From: Ichthyophthirius multifiliis
Lineage: Eukaryota > Ciliophora > Oligohymenophorea > Hymenostomatida
Direction of reading: 5' to 3'
Assembly: GCF_000220395.1 (NCBI RefSeq)
Contig: NW_004087673.1
Location: 1 to 24,622, forward strand
Length of the DNA stretch: 24,622 nt
Part shown: positions 11,040 through 22,246 of the stretch, in pieces
How positions within the stretch are numbered: position 1 is the first letter of the stretch
How the letters are laid out: each line of letters starts with the position of its first letter
Position numbers and translations under genes: made by a program
The notes under the pieces: model-generated
What the model saw: only the letters and a program-made list of their open reading frames with translations
Database searches by the model: none
What the model was told of the DNA's origin: nothing

Positions 11040-12086
11040 ATTCTTAAACCCTTAGATATTTTAGAATTTATTATATATTATCCATTTGTTTTTCTTTTAC
11101 TTATTAATTAGTATAATTATTTATATAATGATATAATTATTTTTAGTGTTCAATAACTTGTTCGTATTCTTAAGCTATAATTAAATATATTTAAGCTTAA
11201 ATTTTCTATTCCAAAACATTCAATTTTTTTTATTTTATAACAATTTTTTTAAATAAATAATTACTTTATTTTTTATTATTATATTTAAAGATTTTTAATA
11301 TAATAATAATCTCTAAGATTATCTAAACGTAACATTTCTAAAAATATATTTCTAGTATTTCTAGCAAGTCATAAAAAATTTATAAATCTCAATAAATTTA
11401 ATTTCTTTATAAATTTAAACTCCCATAATAAATTAATAAAGCCCCCCAACACAACCTCCTTAAAATTTTATTTTTCTCATATTTAAACCTAACAAAAAAT
11501 TTTCTTAAAGATTTAAACTTATCCTATTATTAAATATAAAATAAAAAACAATTTCCTTAACAATATAGCTTATATTTAATAAAAAAAAAAATTACTATAA
11601 AAAATTTTATTTTAAAAAATAAAAAATACTTTAAAAATAATAATCTCGAATTCAAAAAAATACTTTTAAATAACTTATTAATATAAAGCACTTAAATAAT
11701 CATCCGAAAAACTATAAAGACAATTATATATGTGAAAAAAAGAACATATTAACTCCAAAAAGTAATTCTTCCTTTAATAAAAAAGGCAATTAGGAAATTA
11801 TTTATTATTTAATTAATTTTTTTTTTTTTTCTAATATTTTCTATTTAAAATTATATTTAAGCACATATTTTTTTTATAATCTTTCATTTCTTTATCTATC
11901 ATGAATCTTTTAAATTCTTTTATTTTTCATAAAATATATTACTTTAGCCTTACATACTTTTTAGAATCGATAATACTTCTCCAATTATAAATCTGAATAA
12001 AATTGCCTATTAATATTATAATGATTGTAAAAACAATTTGTGTGTGATTTAATGGAAGTAAATTTCCCATAATAAACATTAGTCAT
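11040..12086 (-). pseudogene. Decayed C-terminal half of a CNBD-type K+ channel
   Basis: The minus strand shows pieces of a channel tail in several frames. A C-linker-like piece starting at ATG 12086 contains INRQFYSDLQLEKYYRF. A cyclic-nucleotide-binding-domain start follows (QLPFLLKEELLF at about 11790-11750). After a +1 shift at TGA 11702-11700 comes DYLSALYQQVIQKYFFEFE, which fits the F..FL..L.......P.E.IF pattern. Next are an intron-like gap, a piece with SYIVKEIVFYF, a Gly-rich piece, and FIEIYK matching the end of the CNBD. Further frame changes are needed after that. No pore (GYGD) is present upstream. It has the same orientation as the complete channel gene 1.5 kb away, suggesting a partial duplicate that has decayed. 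It could instead be a misassembled or short CNBD protein. Confidence 0.5.
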
Positions 12087-12446
12087 AATGTAAGATACCA
12101 AATAAGTAGTATATAAGTATTAAATTTCAAAAGAAATTTATCTTTAGATACAATTATAATCATCAACGTTTTTATTTTTTAAATATAAGGTTGATTTTAT
12201 TATTTATATATATGAATTTTATTTTTAGAGCTTATATAAATAATAATTAAATAAATAAAAAAAAACATATTAAAATGTTCGTTAGAATAAAATAAGTATT
12301 TTATATGTATTGAGAAGTTTTTTTTTATATAGAGAAAGACTTTAATACATTTGTCTAAATTTTATACATAGACACAATTTTTTTTGTATAAAAAAAATAT
12401 AAATAGGCTTAAGATTTATTTTAAAAAGAAATTAATTTATTATAAA

Positions 12447-12800
12447 ATGTCAAAATCAATCCAGTCAAATTTACAATATCCAAAAAATTATCCATTAAAA
12501 ATATTTTTAATGTACATTTAATAAATTAAATTAATTAGATTATTTTCACTAATATACATTTGTCTATAAAAGATATTTTAAATTAAATTATTAATTATAT
12601 TAAATAAAGGAAAAAAAAAGATATTATTAAAAATATATAAAGTCTATTATTAGAATTTAAAATTTAAATAATGTATGAAATCTCTATAGAAATTAAATAA
12701 AAAATATAAATGCTATTAAAAATATTATAAAGATGTAAAATAGATTTTATATTTGTTATTTATCGGTATTAATAATTTGTCGATTTGTGCGTTTTCATAT
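12447..12800 (+). CDS. Possible small helical protein, low confidence
   Basis: ATG 12447 starts a short exon (MSKSIQSNLQYPKNYPLK) ending at a GTACAT donor at 12512. An acceptor at 12608-12609 joins in phase to a helical, E/K-containing stretch (SLLLEFKIQIMYEISIEIKQ). The frame then drifts into poly-T with no nearby TGA, so the 3' end is unknown. No family recognised. The composition of the middle part is better than spacer, but the whole could still be chance in such AT-rich DNA. Confidence 0.3.
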
Positions 12801-13545
12801 TTTTATTAATTATCATAATTTATTGTTTTTATATTTTTTATAAAATTTACTAAAAGATTTTTTTTATTATTTTAAATGATTATTTATTCATATTTTTTTA
12901 AATATGTGTTTTTTTTTAAAAAAAATATTATTTTTTAAAATAATATAAAATTTTTATATCTATTTATATACAAATAATTTTTTTTTATCAAAAACATTAT
13001 TTTAAATATTAAATTTATATTTATATCCGTATTTTATATTAATTATAATATTTTTTATACAAAAACTGAATAAAAAGTTTTTTAAGAAATACAAGTTAGA
13101 AATAAAAATTTAGTTTAAATAAAAAAATATATTTATATTAGTTTTTAAATTCATTATAAATATTATATATAGTTATAACTTTATAAATTGTATTTATATT
13201 TATTTTCTTTAAAAAAATAATTATTAATAATTATATTCTTTGTATTTAATTTTATCTATATTAAATATTTTAAATATTAAAAGATTTTTTTTTATTATAT
13301 TTTTTAATATTCTTATTTTTATCTTTTTATTGATTTTTTTTAAATAAAAAAAAAAGTATTTTTCTAAAAAAAAAAAATTAGTTTTCTAATAAAAATATAA
13401 TATAAATAATTATTTATTGTATTCAATTATAAATATATAATTAATTTGCTTATTATTATTTTTAAATAATATATATGTTTTGTATTTTCATGATTTTTTT
13501 ATTTATTTTTTTAGAAATAAAAAAATGAAATAATAAATATTTTAT
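12801..13545. other. AT-rich spacer downstream of the channel gene
   Basis: About 745 bp of T-rich and A-rich runs. Nothing recognisable on either strand. Confidence 0.5.
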
Positions 13546-16500
13546 TCATAGTTTAAACTTCGATTTATCTAAAATTTTTATAATAGCTGATGAAGGTTAA
13601 ACTAATAAACTACTTCTTTTAGAAGGATAATTAAATAAATTATTAAGAGACTTTTCCGTATATTCATTATCTTTTTCAGTAAGAGGTATTATATTATGAT
13701 TAGAATACATTTTTTGTATATTTTAAAAAAGTTTTTTTATTTTTAATCATTTTTTAAGTCAATAGAATTTAAAATTTTATTTTTATATTTATAAAAGCAT
13801 TACTTTTTTCTAATAAATCTCAATTTTTTTTACACATTTAGATTAAGAAGATTACTTATATTTGAAAAGTTCCAGAACGGAAAATAGATATTAAAATTAT
13901 ATTGTTTTTCGAAATCGAATTGGATATTTTTTTTATTTTTTTCTTATTATTAAAATAAATCATTCAATATTTAAGAAATTACTTACTAAGGAATACTTTT
14001 TGATGAAGGGGAATTTTTCAAATTTTAACTTATTTATTTTTCAAATGGAGATATTTAATTTTTATTTTTTAAAAATACTCTTCTTTTGTGATTTTTACTT
14101 TATTAGTTAGGTCATATCATTAAATTTAGATTAGGCTTATTATATTAAAGGGGTTAAAATTTCTAATGTACCATAATTTTTAAAATTTTTTTGAATATTT
14201 TTCCAGAATTTTTCCTTTTTAATTATCTTTTCTTAATTCAAAGATTACAAAGAATTCTATTTTTTCAAATTTTCAGTTTTTGTTTAAATCTATACCGGGA
14301 AACATTATTCGCTAATGCTTTTTCTTTGGGTTTTATTTAAAGGAACTTTTTGATTATCTGTACTTCTAAGAAAATTGGAACAAAAAGGAGTGTTATTCAA
14401 ATTTCCATTCTATTATAAAATTTCATCTATTTAAATATTTTCGGGCTAAAATTCCTTTATTTGTGAATTTTATTAATTTTCATGAATTCTACTTATTGTT
14501 AATTCATTTATTTAAATATTTTCAGGTTAAAAGTATTTTTTTAGTTGATTTTCATGTATTTTAGTTATTGAATTTAATGATTTTTATTAGAAGTTTTCAA
14601 TTTTAAAATAACTCTTTTCGAAATCTTAATCTTCTTCATATTTTTATTAGAATGCATCTAGAGTCTATTTTTTTGATAATTTTATTTAATGTTTATTTTG
14701 TAAGAATTTTTTATTTTATTCTTCTTTTTATTCATAATTAAATAGTTATGTTTATTTTAGTTTGTTTTTTATATTAAATGTATAAATTTTTCCTTCGTTT
14801 TTGCTTTTATTATATTTACTTATTTTATTTTGTATTTTAGTTTGGCTTTTATTTCTTATTTGTTTATTTTTTTCATTTTCTTCAGATGAAAATTATTATT
14901 CAAAATTTCTATTATCATCTTTAGAAAGAGAAGAATATGAAATTTAACTTAATATTTAAAAAAAAAAAAAAAAAATTATATTTATAAACAAATACCTTTA
15001 AACACTATTATTATTAGATTCTAACCAACTTTAATCAAGAATAAAACTTTCATTATTTTCCATAAATATTAATCCTTTCGAAACTACATCTTTAAGTTAT
15101 TTTTTTGTATTAAACCTATATATAAATATTTATATAAAAATAAAAAATTTTAAAAATAAAACTTTTTAAATTAATAATTTTTCCTTTGCCAAAAAATTCT
15201 TTTGAAATTTAAATTCTAAAAATTAACCTATTATATAACCTTAATTTTATCCGGTACAAAATGGACATCTTGGCATTCCAAAAATGAATGCGAATCTTTA
15301 AAGCAACTCAAACATTTTTAAAAAAGAAACTTTTTATTTTCCCCAAAAATCAACTAATCCTTTATCATACAGAACCTTTCAAAATCTTCACTAAAATCTT
15401 TAATAATATTTATAAAATCGTTCCTTTTTACAATCAAAATTTAGCAAAAATCTAAACTTTTTACACTCAATTTTCTCGCTTGTCCTGTAAAAAAACTCTA
15501 TGTACCAAAATATTATCCTTTTTCCAAAACTTAAAACTTCTCTTCACATACTACTCCATTCGATTTCTTTATGCTTTTATAGACTTAAACTTTTCCTTTT
15601 TAAATAAAATAAATTGCACAATCATCAGTTTAGTCTTCATTTTAAATCACATATTCAGGAGGATAATTCAGCTCTTTTATAATTGAACATATCATCTAGT
15701 TTGAATTTTGACTAAAATTTTCCTTAAAAATCGGGTTTTCTTCCAACACAAGTCTGTTAGCCTCTAAAATAAGTTCTTTTTTAATACTCTCTGGTAATTA
15801 ATTTATTAAGTTTTCTTCAACTAAAGATTAATCTTGGTATTTTTTTTCCCAAAAATAATCTAAATATTCTCTAATTTTAAACCTTAGCTCTTAGCTAATA
15901 TTTTTCTTTTCCATATAACAATTTATAGTATATAAATTATTACGCATCTCTTTTTAATGTTTAAACATATCTTAAAAAATATTACCTATTTAATTTACAC
16001 TTATATATATATATATATATATGTTTATATAACAGTGTTTTTTTAAAAATAATATATATAAACATACGAATATGCAAAAATGCAGCAGGCAAATAATGTC
16101 GTAATTACGCATAAAATCATTTCATCGTCATTTTAAGGCGTTATGTCTCCATATCCAACTGTAATCATGGTAATAATGGTAAAATAATAAGCATTTATAT
16201 ATTATAAATTCCATATTTAGTTGTGAATTTTTTTATTATACATCCAATTTTAAGTTGGATGATGCGTATATACCCCAATTAAAATCCATCCACAAGAAAA
16301 AATATGGGCTACAAAAATTATAAAAAAAAGAATTTTCAAAATAGAAATAATGTTATTTTTTAAAGGCGATAAATTAAAAGACTCTTCTATTCTTTTAAAT
16401 ATTCGTGAAACATTATTAAGTTTAATAAAAAAAAGCATCTTAGAAATACCTATAAATAAATTAAACTAATTATTAAACCAAATATCAAATAAAAAAGGGG

Positions 16501-17164
16501 AAAATGCTATTAAATCACCATTTAGACAGTTTTTTATGTAATTTAAAATGACTTTTTATCTATCAGATACTATAAATCCTTTTGAATAATAGCCAGTATT
16601 CAAAGAAACTAACATATCAAGTATTATTATTGCAAAGCTTATATATATTAAATATTAAGGAAATAAAGTTTCAATTTATTATTTTACAGCTATATGAACC
16701 GGAATTATAAAAAACATTAAAATATAAGAAATACCTACAAGAAAATCCCAAAAAAGCTTATATTTGTTATTTGGGGTTATTAAAGGTATCTTATTTAGAG
16801 TCTTTTTAATATTTTTAAAGAGTTTAATTAAAAATTATATAATTTTATTCCTTATAAAATTTAGATTTTCTTTTAAATGCTACTATTAAATGTTATCGTG
16901 TTAAATATAAGGGTAGGACTTATCATTAATAAGAAATATTTAATTTGGTTTTAAATTAGCATAACTATAATGTATTTTTAAACGGTAAAGAAGATAACGT
17001 ATATAAATTATTGTTGTAAATGAAAAATTTTTTAACCTAGTTTAAAATTAATGATATTTTTATTCATCTATAATTGATTAATTGTGAGTGCGATTATAAT
17101 TAGATTTAAAAGGATGTGTTTATTAGTGATTTTACAAATATTAATTATTTGATACAAAAATCAT
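13546..17164 (-). CDS. CNBD-containing K+ channel (EAG/CNG/HCN-type), ciliate
   Basis: Six-helix potassium channel with a cytoplasmic cyclic-nucleotide-binding domain, expected in the surface or ciliary membrane. Start is ATG 17164. Exons I support: 17164-16068, 15999-15163, 15115-14996, 14947-14099, then at least one more to TGA 13548-13546. Introns are 68, 47 and 48 bp, all in phase. S1 is near residues 137-160; S5 (ILFFIIFVAHIFSCGW) near 273-295; the pore is MITVGYGDITPQ with GYGD at 337-340. C-linker and CNBD span about 366-590 (YFIQKGKVQVY, GQYFGTQSFFTGQARKLS), followed by a Cys box (CLSCF...ECQDVHFVPD) that I recall from ciliate channels. A long S/N/Q-rich tail ends in RSSLLVQPSS. The frame changes near 14099-14041: a 16- or 19-nt intron from 14098, an indel, or a +1 shift at TGA 14043-14041. 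The last intron is unresolved. About 1,100 residues. Confidence 0.92.
14416..14559 (-). repeat. Tandem 24-residue duplication in the channel tail
   Basis: Two adjacent 72 bp units, 14559-14488 and 14487-14416, each encode IHENQ, then a variable linker, then FQPENIQI(N/D)E. The shared DNA and identical register show a recent in-frame duplication inside the non-conserved cytoplasmic tail. Confidence 0.85.
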
Positions 17165-17286
17165 TAATATTAAAAAAATCTTATATATATATCAAAAAAA
17201 TATAAATATTTATAAATAATATTATAAAAAATGTTTTGTTAAAATTTATACAAAAATAAAATACTTATAAAATATTGAAAAAAATA

Positions 17287-17325
<39 letters not shown>

Positions 17326-19263
17326 ATATATATATTTATAAATAAGAAGATTAATGCTTTATAATTTTTTAAAATCATTTACAATATAGTTCAATTAATT
17401 TAATTATTTATATTTATATCTATCTATTTATCTTCCTTTCTTCAGTAAATCTTACCAAATTTTTTTTTTTACATCATTATAAAAATATTTTTTATAAAAA
17501 AAATATATTTGTTTGATAAAAAAAATAATAATAAACTCATTTTTCATTTTAATAATCATAATTATTTATTTATTATCTCATTTTTTTATTTTAAAATTAT
17601 AAACATATTTGATAAATTTTTTAAGTAAATTAATCTAATTATTTTATGAATTTAGAAAATTAATTTACCATATAAATGAAGCGAAAGACAAAAAAATTAG
17701 AAAAAAAATGAAAAAAAAGTACTTAAATTATATTATATTAATAATGAATTTTATTTTCTTTATGTTTCAAAAATATTTAATACAAGTCTTTAATCAAGAA
17801 TAATAGTTTAAATCTGTAATATATAAAAATATCGAAAAATCTGTAAATTTTAAAAAATAATAATAATTTATATATTTACATATTTATAAAATAAATTTTA
17901 AAAGATAATTATATAAATATATTAAGACAATAAAATACATATATAATATGAAAAAAAGAAAAAAATTCAAAAATTTGTATCCTTAAAATAAAATATAACT
18001 CTATAAATATATAAAATTTAATATAAATTGTAAAAAATGGAAAATATAAGATATAATTATTAAAATTTATTAAAAAGCTAACAATCATAATTGAAAAACG
18101 ATTTATATAAAATTTATTTAAATATAATTTAAAGAGATAAAAAAATATATAAAAAATAAATATATAGATTAAAAAATAAAATAATGAAAAATTAAAATAT
18201 TAATATGTAAAAAAAAGAACAAAAATATTCAATTGTATATTATATAAATAAACATAAATATATTTATAAATATATATATGTATAAATATATTTATATATA
18301 TTTAAAAATTATAAAAAATATTTAAATTATATTTTTATTTATATTTATATTTATTAATAAAATATTAATTTATTATAAAATAATTGTATATTTTATATAA
18401 TATTTTATATTTGATTGCGTTTAAAATAAATAAAAATAAATATATAATATTTTTAATATTTAATAAAAAATAAACATAATTATATTTAGAAATATCTATA
18501 TTTTAATAAAATAATATTTTTTCTATTTTGAAATTTACAAAAATAAAAGTTTTATTTATTTATGATATTATTTTTTTTAACTATTTATTTAACAATCAAA
18601 AATTTATATAAAAAATAATATAGTTATTCTTTATTTACAATAAATAAAAATATATCTATATATGTATATATCTTTATAAAAATATAAACATGTAATATAA
18701 AAATATATTAAATATTATATATCTATATAACAATTTATTAGTTTTTATTTATTTTATAAAAATAAATTATTTTACAAAAAATAAAAATTTTTATCTTTTT
18801 ATTTATTTTTTTTATAGATATTTTTTTATATTAATTTAATAGCATAAAAGGATATTATTAATATTTTTTTTTATATATTATATTTTTTTATAATAAATTT
18901 AATTATTATATAATTTATAATTTTTAATAAATATTATATTTTTATTTTAATTTTAATATTATATATTTTTTTTTAATATTATGTTTTTTTCTTTTTGATT
19001 ATTTTTAAAATAAAGTTTGTTAAAAAAACTAAATTTATTAATTTTATTAATCATTTATTAAAATTAATGAAATTATTATTATTAAATATAGAAATATGAA
19101 TTATCTATTTTATGGTATAAATTAAATATTTTTAAAATATTGCTTTTTAATTCTTTAAATTAAAAAAATACAAGTTTTTTTTTAAAGAAATAATAATAAT
19201 AAATACTAAAAGTTAAAAAAATTTATAAAATATATATATTGAATAAATAGATATATAAATATA
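17165..19263. other. 2.1 kb AT-rich spacer between divergent genes
   Basis: It separates the channel gene (minus) from the SIN1-like gene (plus). It holds a (TA)n run near 17288-17311 and many A/T homopolymers. One weak candidate exists: ATG 18037 starts a K/N/Q-rich frame (MENIRYNYQNLLKSQQSQ, then about 45 more helical residues) that fades into (TA)n at about 18240 without a clean end. I do not call it a gene. Confidence 0.5.
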
Positions 19264-19957
19264 ATGTAAATTACTAAAAATTAAATAACTTAGCGTTTAT
19301 CAAATTATAAAAGCGAAAAAATTTCTATTTTAAATAAATAATATTTAGACTTTCCAACTTCAACTATGGAGAGTTACAAAATAAATTATTCTAAAATTTC
19401 AGAAGCTTCATAAAATCAAATTTAAAATGAGCATGAATAAGTATAATAAAAGAAAATAAAAATATATTTTAAATATAATCGAATTCGCAAATGAAGAAAA
19501 TGACTTATTAAATTTCAAAGAATCTTTTTCATTAATAAACATATAAATTGTCGATTTAATAAAATATTCATTAAAATATTTTAACGAAATCCTAAATTAA
19601 TAAAATAAATACAACAGGCTAAATACTAATCATAAAATATGGAATTTATATATTGCTAGGAAAAACGGATAGCCAAAAGATGATTTGCCTTATCTAGATA
19701 AAGATTCAAATTTGTTATAGATTGGAATTGTAGAAAAATTTAGCCTACATTCAAATAATGATTTAAAAATAATTGAAATGAATAAAAATAATAATATAGA
19801 TGATGAAAATGATCCTGATAAAGAAGGATTCTACTTTATGGATAACACTACTAATAAAAATATTATTAATATTTATTAAGGGAGTATAATTAAAAATAAA
19901 GATTAATAAATATAATAATTATAAAAAGATTTTTGTTTATGTAATTTTTGTACATGA
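19264..19957 (+). CDS. SIN1/AVO1-like TORC2 subunit (CRIM domain), frame-interrupted
   Basis: SIN1 uses its CRIM domain to present AGC-kinase substrates to TORC2. The strongest evidence is HKIWNLYIARKNGQPKDDLP, then YLDKDSNLLQIGIVEKFSL. These match the CRIM signature W.LRIAE..GE.DED(F/L)P.LDR...KFG...FAL. An upstream strand KIKIYFKYN fits the first CRIM strand, but it lies in the frame starting at ATG 19264 and stops at TGA 19492-19494 (AAA-TGA). The rest is in the +1 frame from 19493. No in-phase intron with good sites joins them; only 19373-19496 fits, with a poor donor. As drawn, the protein is 230 residues, short for SIN1, with no PH domain. An intron at 19941-19983 (GTAATT..TATCAG) could extend it past 19957. 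An alternative start is ATG 19427. Confidence 0.65.
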
Positions 19958-20842
19958 TATTTTCTTAAATAAACATTTATCAGATTGTTAATATATTTTA
20001 TCTTTACTTAAAATTATATATAATTAAATTCCTATATTGTATGAAGTATAGTAAACTATTTATATATTTAAATAAATAATTTTTATTATTGTTAATTTAT
20101 TTATTATTAATATATTTAACATATATATTATTTAAATATAATTAATAAAATATAAATTTAAAATAATTTTTATATATAATTATATCATTTTAATTTAATT
20201 ATTTTATTTCTACAATTAATTTGTTTTAAAAAAATGCTAATTTTGTATTTAAAAAGAGAGAAAATAAATAATTTTAAAAAGTATTATTAATAAGACTTTA
20301 TTTTAATATATCTTATTTATTTTTTTAAATAGATATTTATTTTTAATATATTAAAAAAAGATCTTTATATAAAAAAAAATTAAACTAGATTAATATGATA
20401 TTAAATATTAATGATTTTTGGAAAAAAAAAGAAAAAACAAGAAAAACAAAAACTAAATATCTTAATTCTATATATTTATTTAAAATTTACATAAAATATA
20501 ATATAATTTATTATATATTTACAAATGAAAATATTTATTTGTATATAAAATTTGACTAGATGGTTAATAATTATTATTTAAAATAAAAATATTTAAAATT
20601 TTTTAGAAAAATTTTAAAATTTTTGATATATTTTAATATAATATTAATTTAAAAATATATACAAAAAATACAAATTAAATAGATTATTATTTCAGAGTAA
20701 TTATATTTTTTTATTCATAACATTTTTATTATATAATATTATGATCTTATTATATAATTTAATAAATTATGAATATAAAAAACTCAGATTAAAATAATTT
20801 AACTAATATATCTATATTAATAAAAAAATTAAATATATATAT

Positions 20843-20899
<57 letters not shown>

Positions 20900-21545
20900 A
20901 TTTAATTTTTTATTAAAAATCTATAAATAATATTATATTTTCTTTTATTTAATAAATCAATATTTATTATTACACGAGAATTAATCAATATTAGATACTA
21001 GTATAAAGTATTTTTTTTTTTTAGATAATTTAATCTTTAATCATATATAATTTAAATAAAAAAATATATTTATAATTATATAAATTAAGATAATTTTATA
21101 TTATAAAAAATTATGATATTATTTTAAGTTTTATTCATCTATCTAATATCTAAAAATATTTTTTAAATTAAAAATAATTGATATAATAAATTTTGTTTTA
21201 TTTAAATAATTAACTCAATATATATATGTGTTAATTATATAAATTATTTTTAATTTTTAAAAATTTATTTTCAATAGTTTTAATTAATTATATATAGAAA
21301 TAGCAATAATAAAAATAATTTGATTAAAAGTTATTATATTAAATATTAATAAATACGTATTATTTAATAATTATTTTTTACCTTTTTAAAAGGAAAAATT
21401 ACATATATTAAAAGTTATTATTATAATAATATTTTATTTTTTATATTTTTAATAATTAAAATAATACAACATATTTTTTATTCTTTTAAAACATTAAGCA
21501 TTAATTATAAAAATATATTAAGAAAATAAAATTAAAAACAATAAA
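19958..21545. other. 1.6 kb AT-rich spacer
   Basis: A/T homopolymers and TA runs only. Apart from a possible 3' exon of the SIN1-like gene just after 19983, I see no coding frame and no RNA gene. Confidence 0.5.
20832..20896. repeat. (TA)n microsatellite
   Basis: About 65 bp of near-perfect AT repeats, interrupted once by AAA near 20856. Confidence 0.9.
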
Positions 21546-22140
21546 ATGAAGTAATAATTAAGCATAATTATTAGTATTAATCAAATTAAAAATTATAATA
21601 AATATCACAGAGTTTGTAGGTGTATATGCCATTGGACATTAAATTGTATTAAATTTTTAATGCTAATGTCAACATCGCTTTAAATTATAAGAAAATATTT
21701 TATTTAGGGTATTACCTTAATTAATATATAAGTACTTCATTGAAATTAATAAAAAATTTATTGTGCACTTAAGTTTATAAATTATAGTTAAATTATTAAC
21801 AATAAAGAATTTCTTTAAGAAAGCCAAGCATTATATTGTAAATAGAATCAAGCATTTAGGGTAGGCTACTATGAATTTGCTTATGGTTATAAATAAATAA
21901 ACGAAATCTAATAAAAATTATAAAATGAATGAATAATATGGATATTTTTTAGAGCTTAAAAATGAAGAATGTATATGTAGAGATTGATAATAACTAGAAA
22001 TAATATTTATGCGAAAAATAAATCAAATCTTTAAAACTTAAAGAAAAAATAGAATTAGATAATAAAAAAATATACATAAAATTAATTAAAAATAGTCAAT
22101 AAATTATAAATAATTTATAATCTATATAAATATTATTATT
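21546..22140 (+). CDS. Unrecognised gene read in several frames
   Basis: No family recognised. ATG 21546 opens a Cys-containing frame (RVCRCICHW). A 42 bp intron at 21732-21773 (GTACTT..CTTAAG) joins in phase to a convincing block: SQALYCKQNQAFRVGYYEF, then AYGYKQINEIQQKLQNE, ending at TGA 21930-21932. Skipping one base continues with QYGYFLELKNEECICRD to TGA 21985-21987. Skipping one more continues with a charged coiled coil (EKQIKSLKLKEKIELDNKK) to about 22140. The three blocks run on with no gap, so this is either one gene with two +1 shifts or a decayed gene. ATG 21938 could alternatively start the last block as a separate small protein. The first exon is the weakest part, since another frame (FVGVYAIGHQIVLNF) also looks plausible there. 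Confidence 0.4.
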
Positions 22141-22246
22141 TTTTTAGTTATTTTTATTTTTCTTTTTTTCGATTTTTTGTTTGTTTGTACATTCGTGTGT
22201 TTATTTATATCAAATAGTAAATTTATATATAATTTTTTTTAATATC

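Noticed and set aside
11440-11460. GCCCCCCAACACAACCTCC stretch resembling hymenostome telomere C4A2 repeats
   Set aside because: Only one C-run, no tandem CCCCAA units, and it lies inside the CNBD relic where the minus strand reads Gly and Val codons.
15480-15686. Standard-code open frame on the plus strand
   Set aside because: Antisense shadow of the CNBD coding exon of the channel gene.
19955-19957. A ninth +1 break (ACA-TGA) at the end of the SIN1-like frame
   Set aside because: A well-formed 43 bp intron at 19941-19983 gives the same frame change, so no frameshift is needed.
21600-21720. Possible tRNA or small RNA in a locally more GC-rich segment
   Set aside because: No cloverleaf arms or T-loop consensus could be assembled, and coding-like frames explain the composition.
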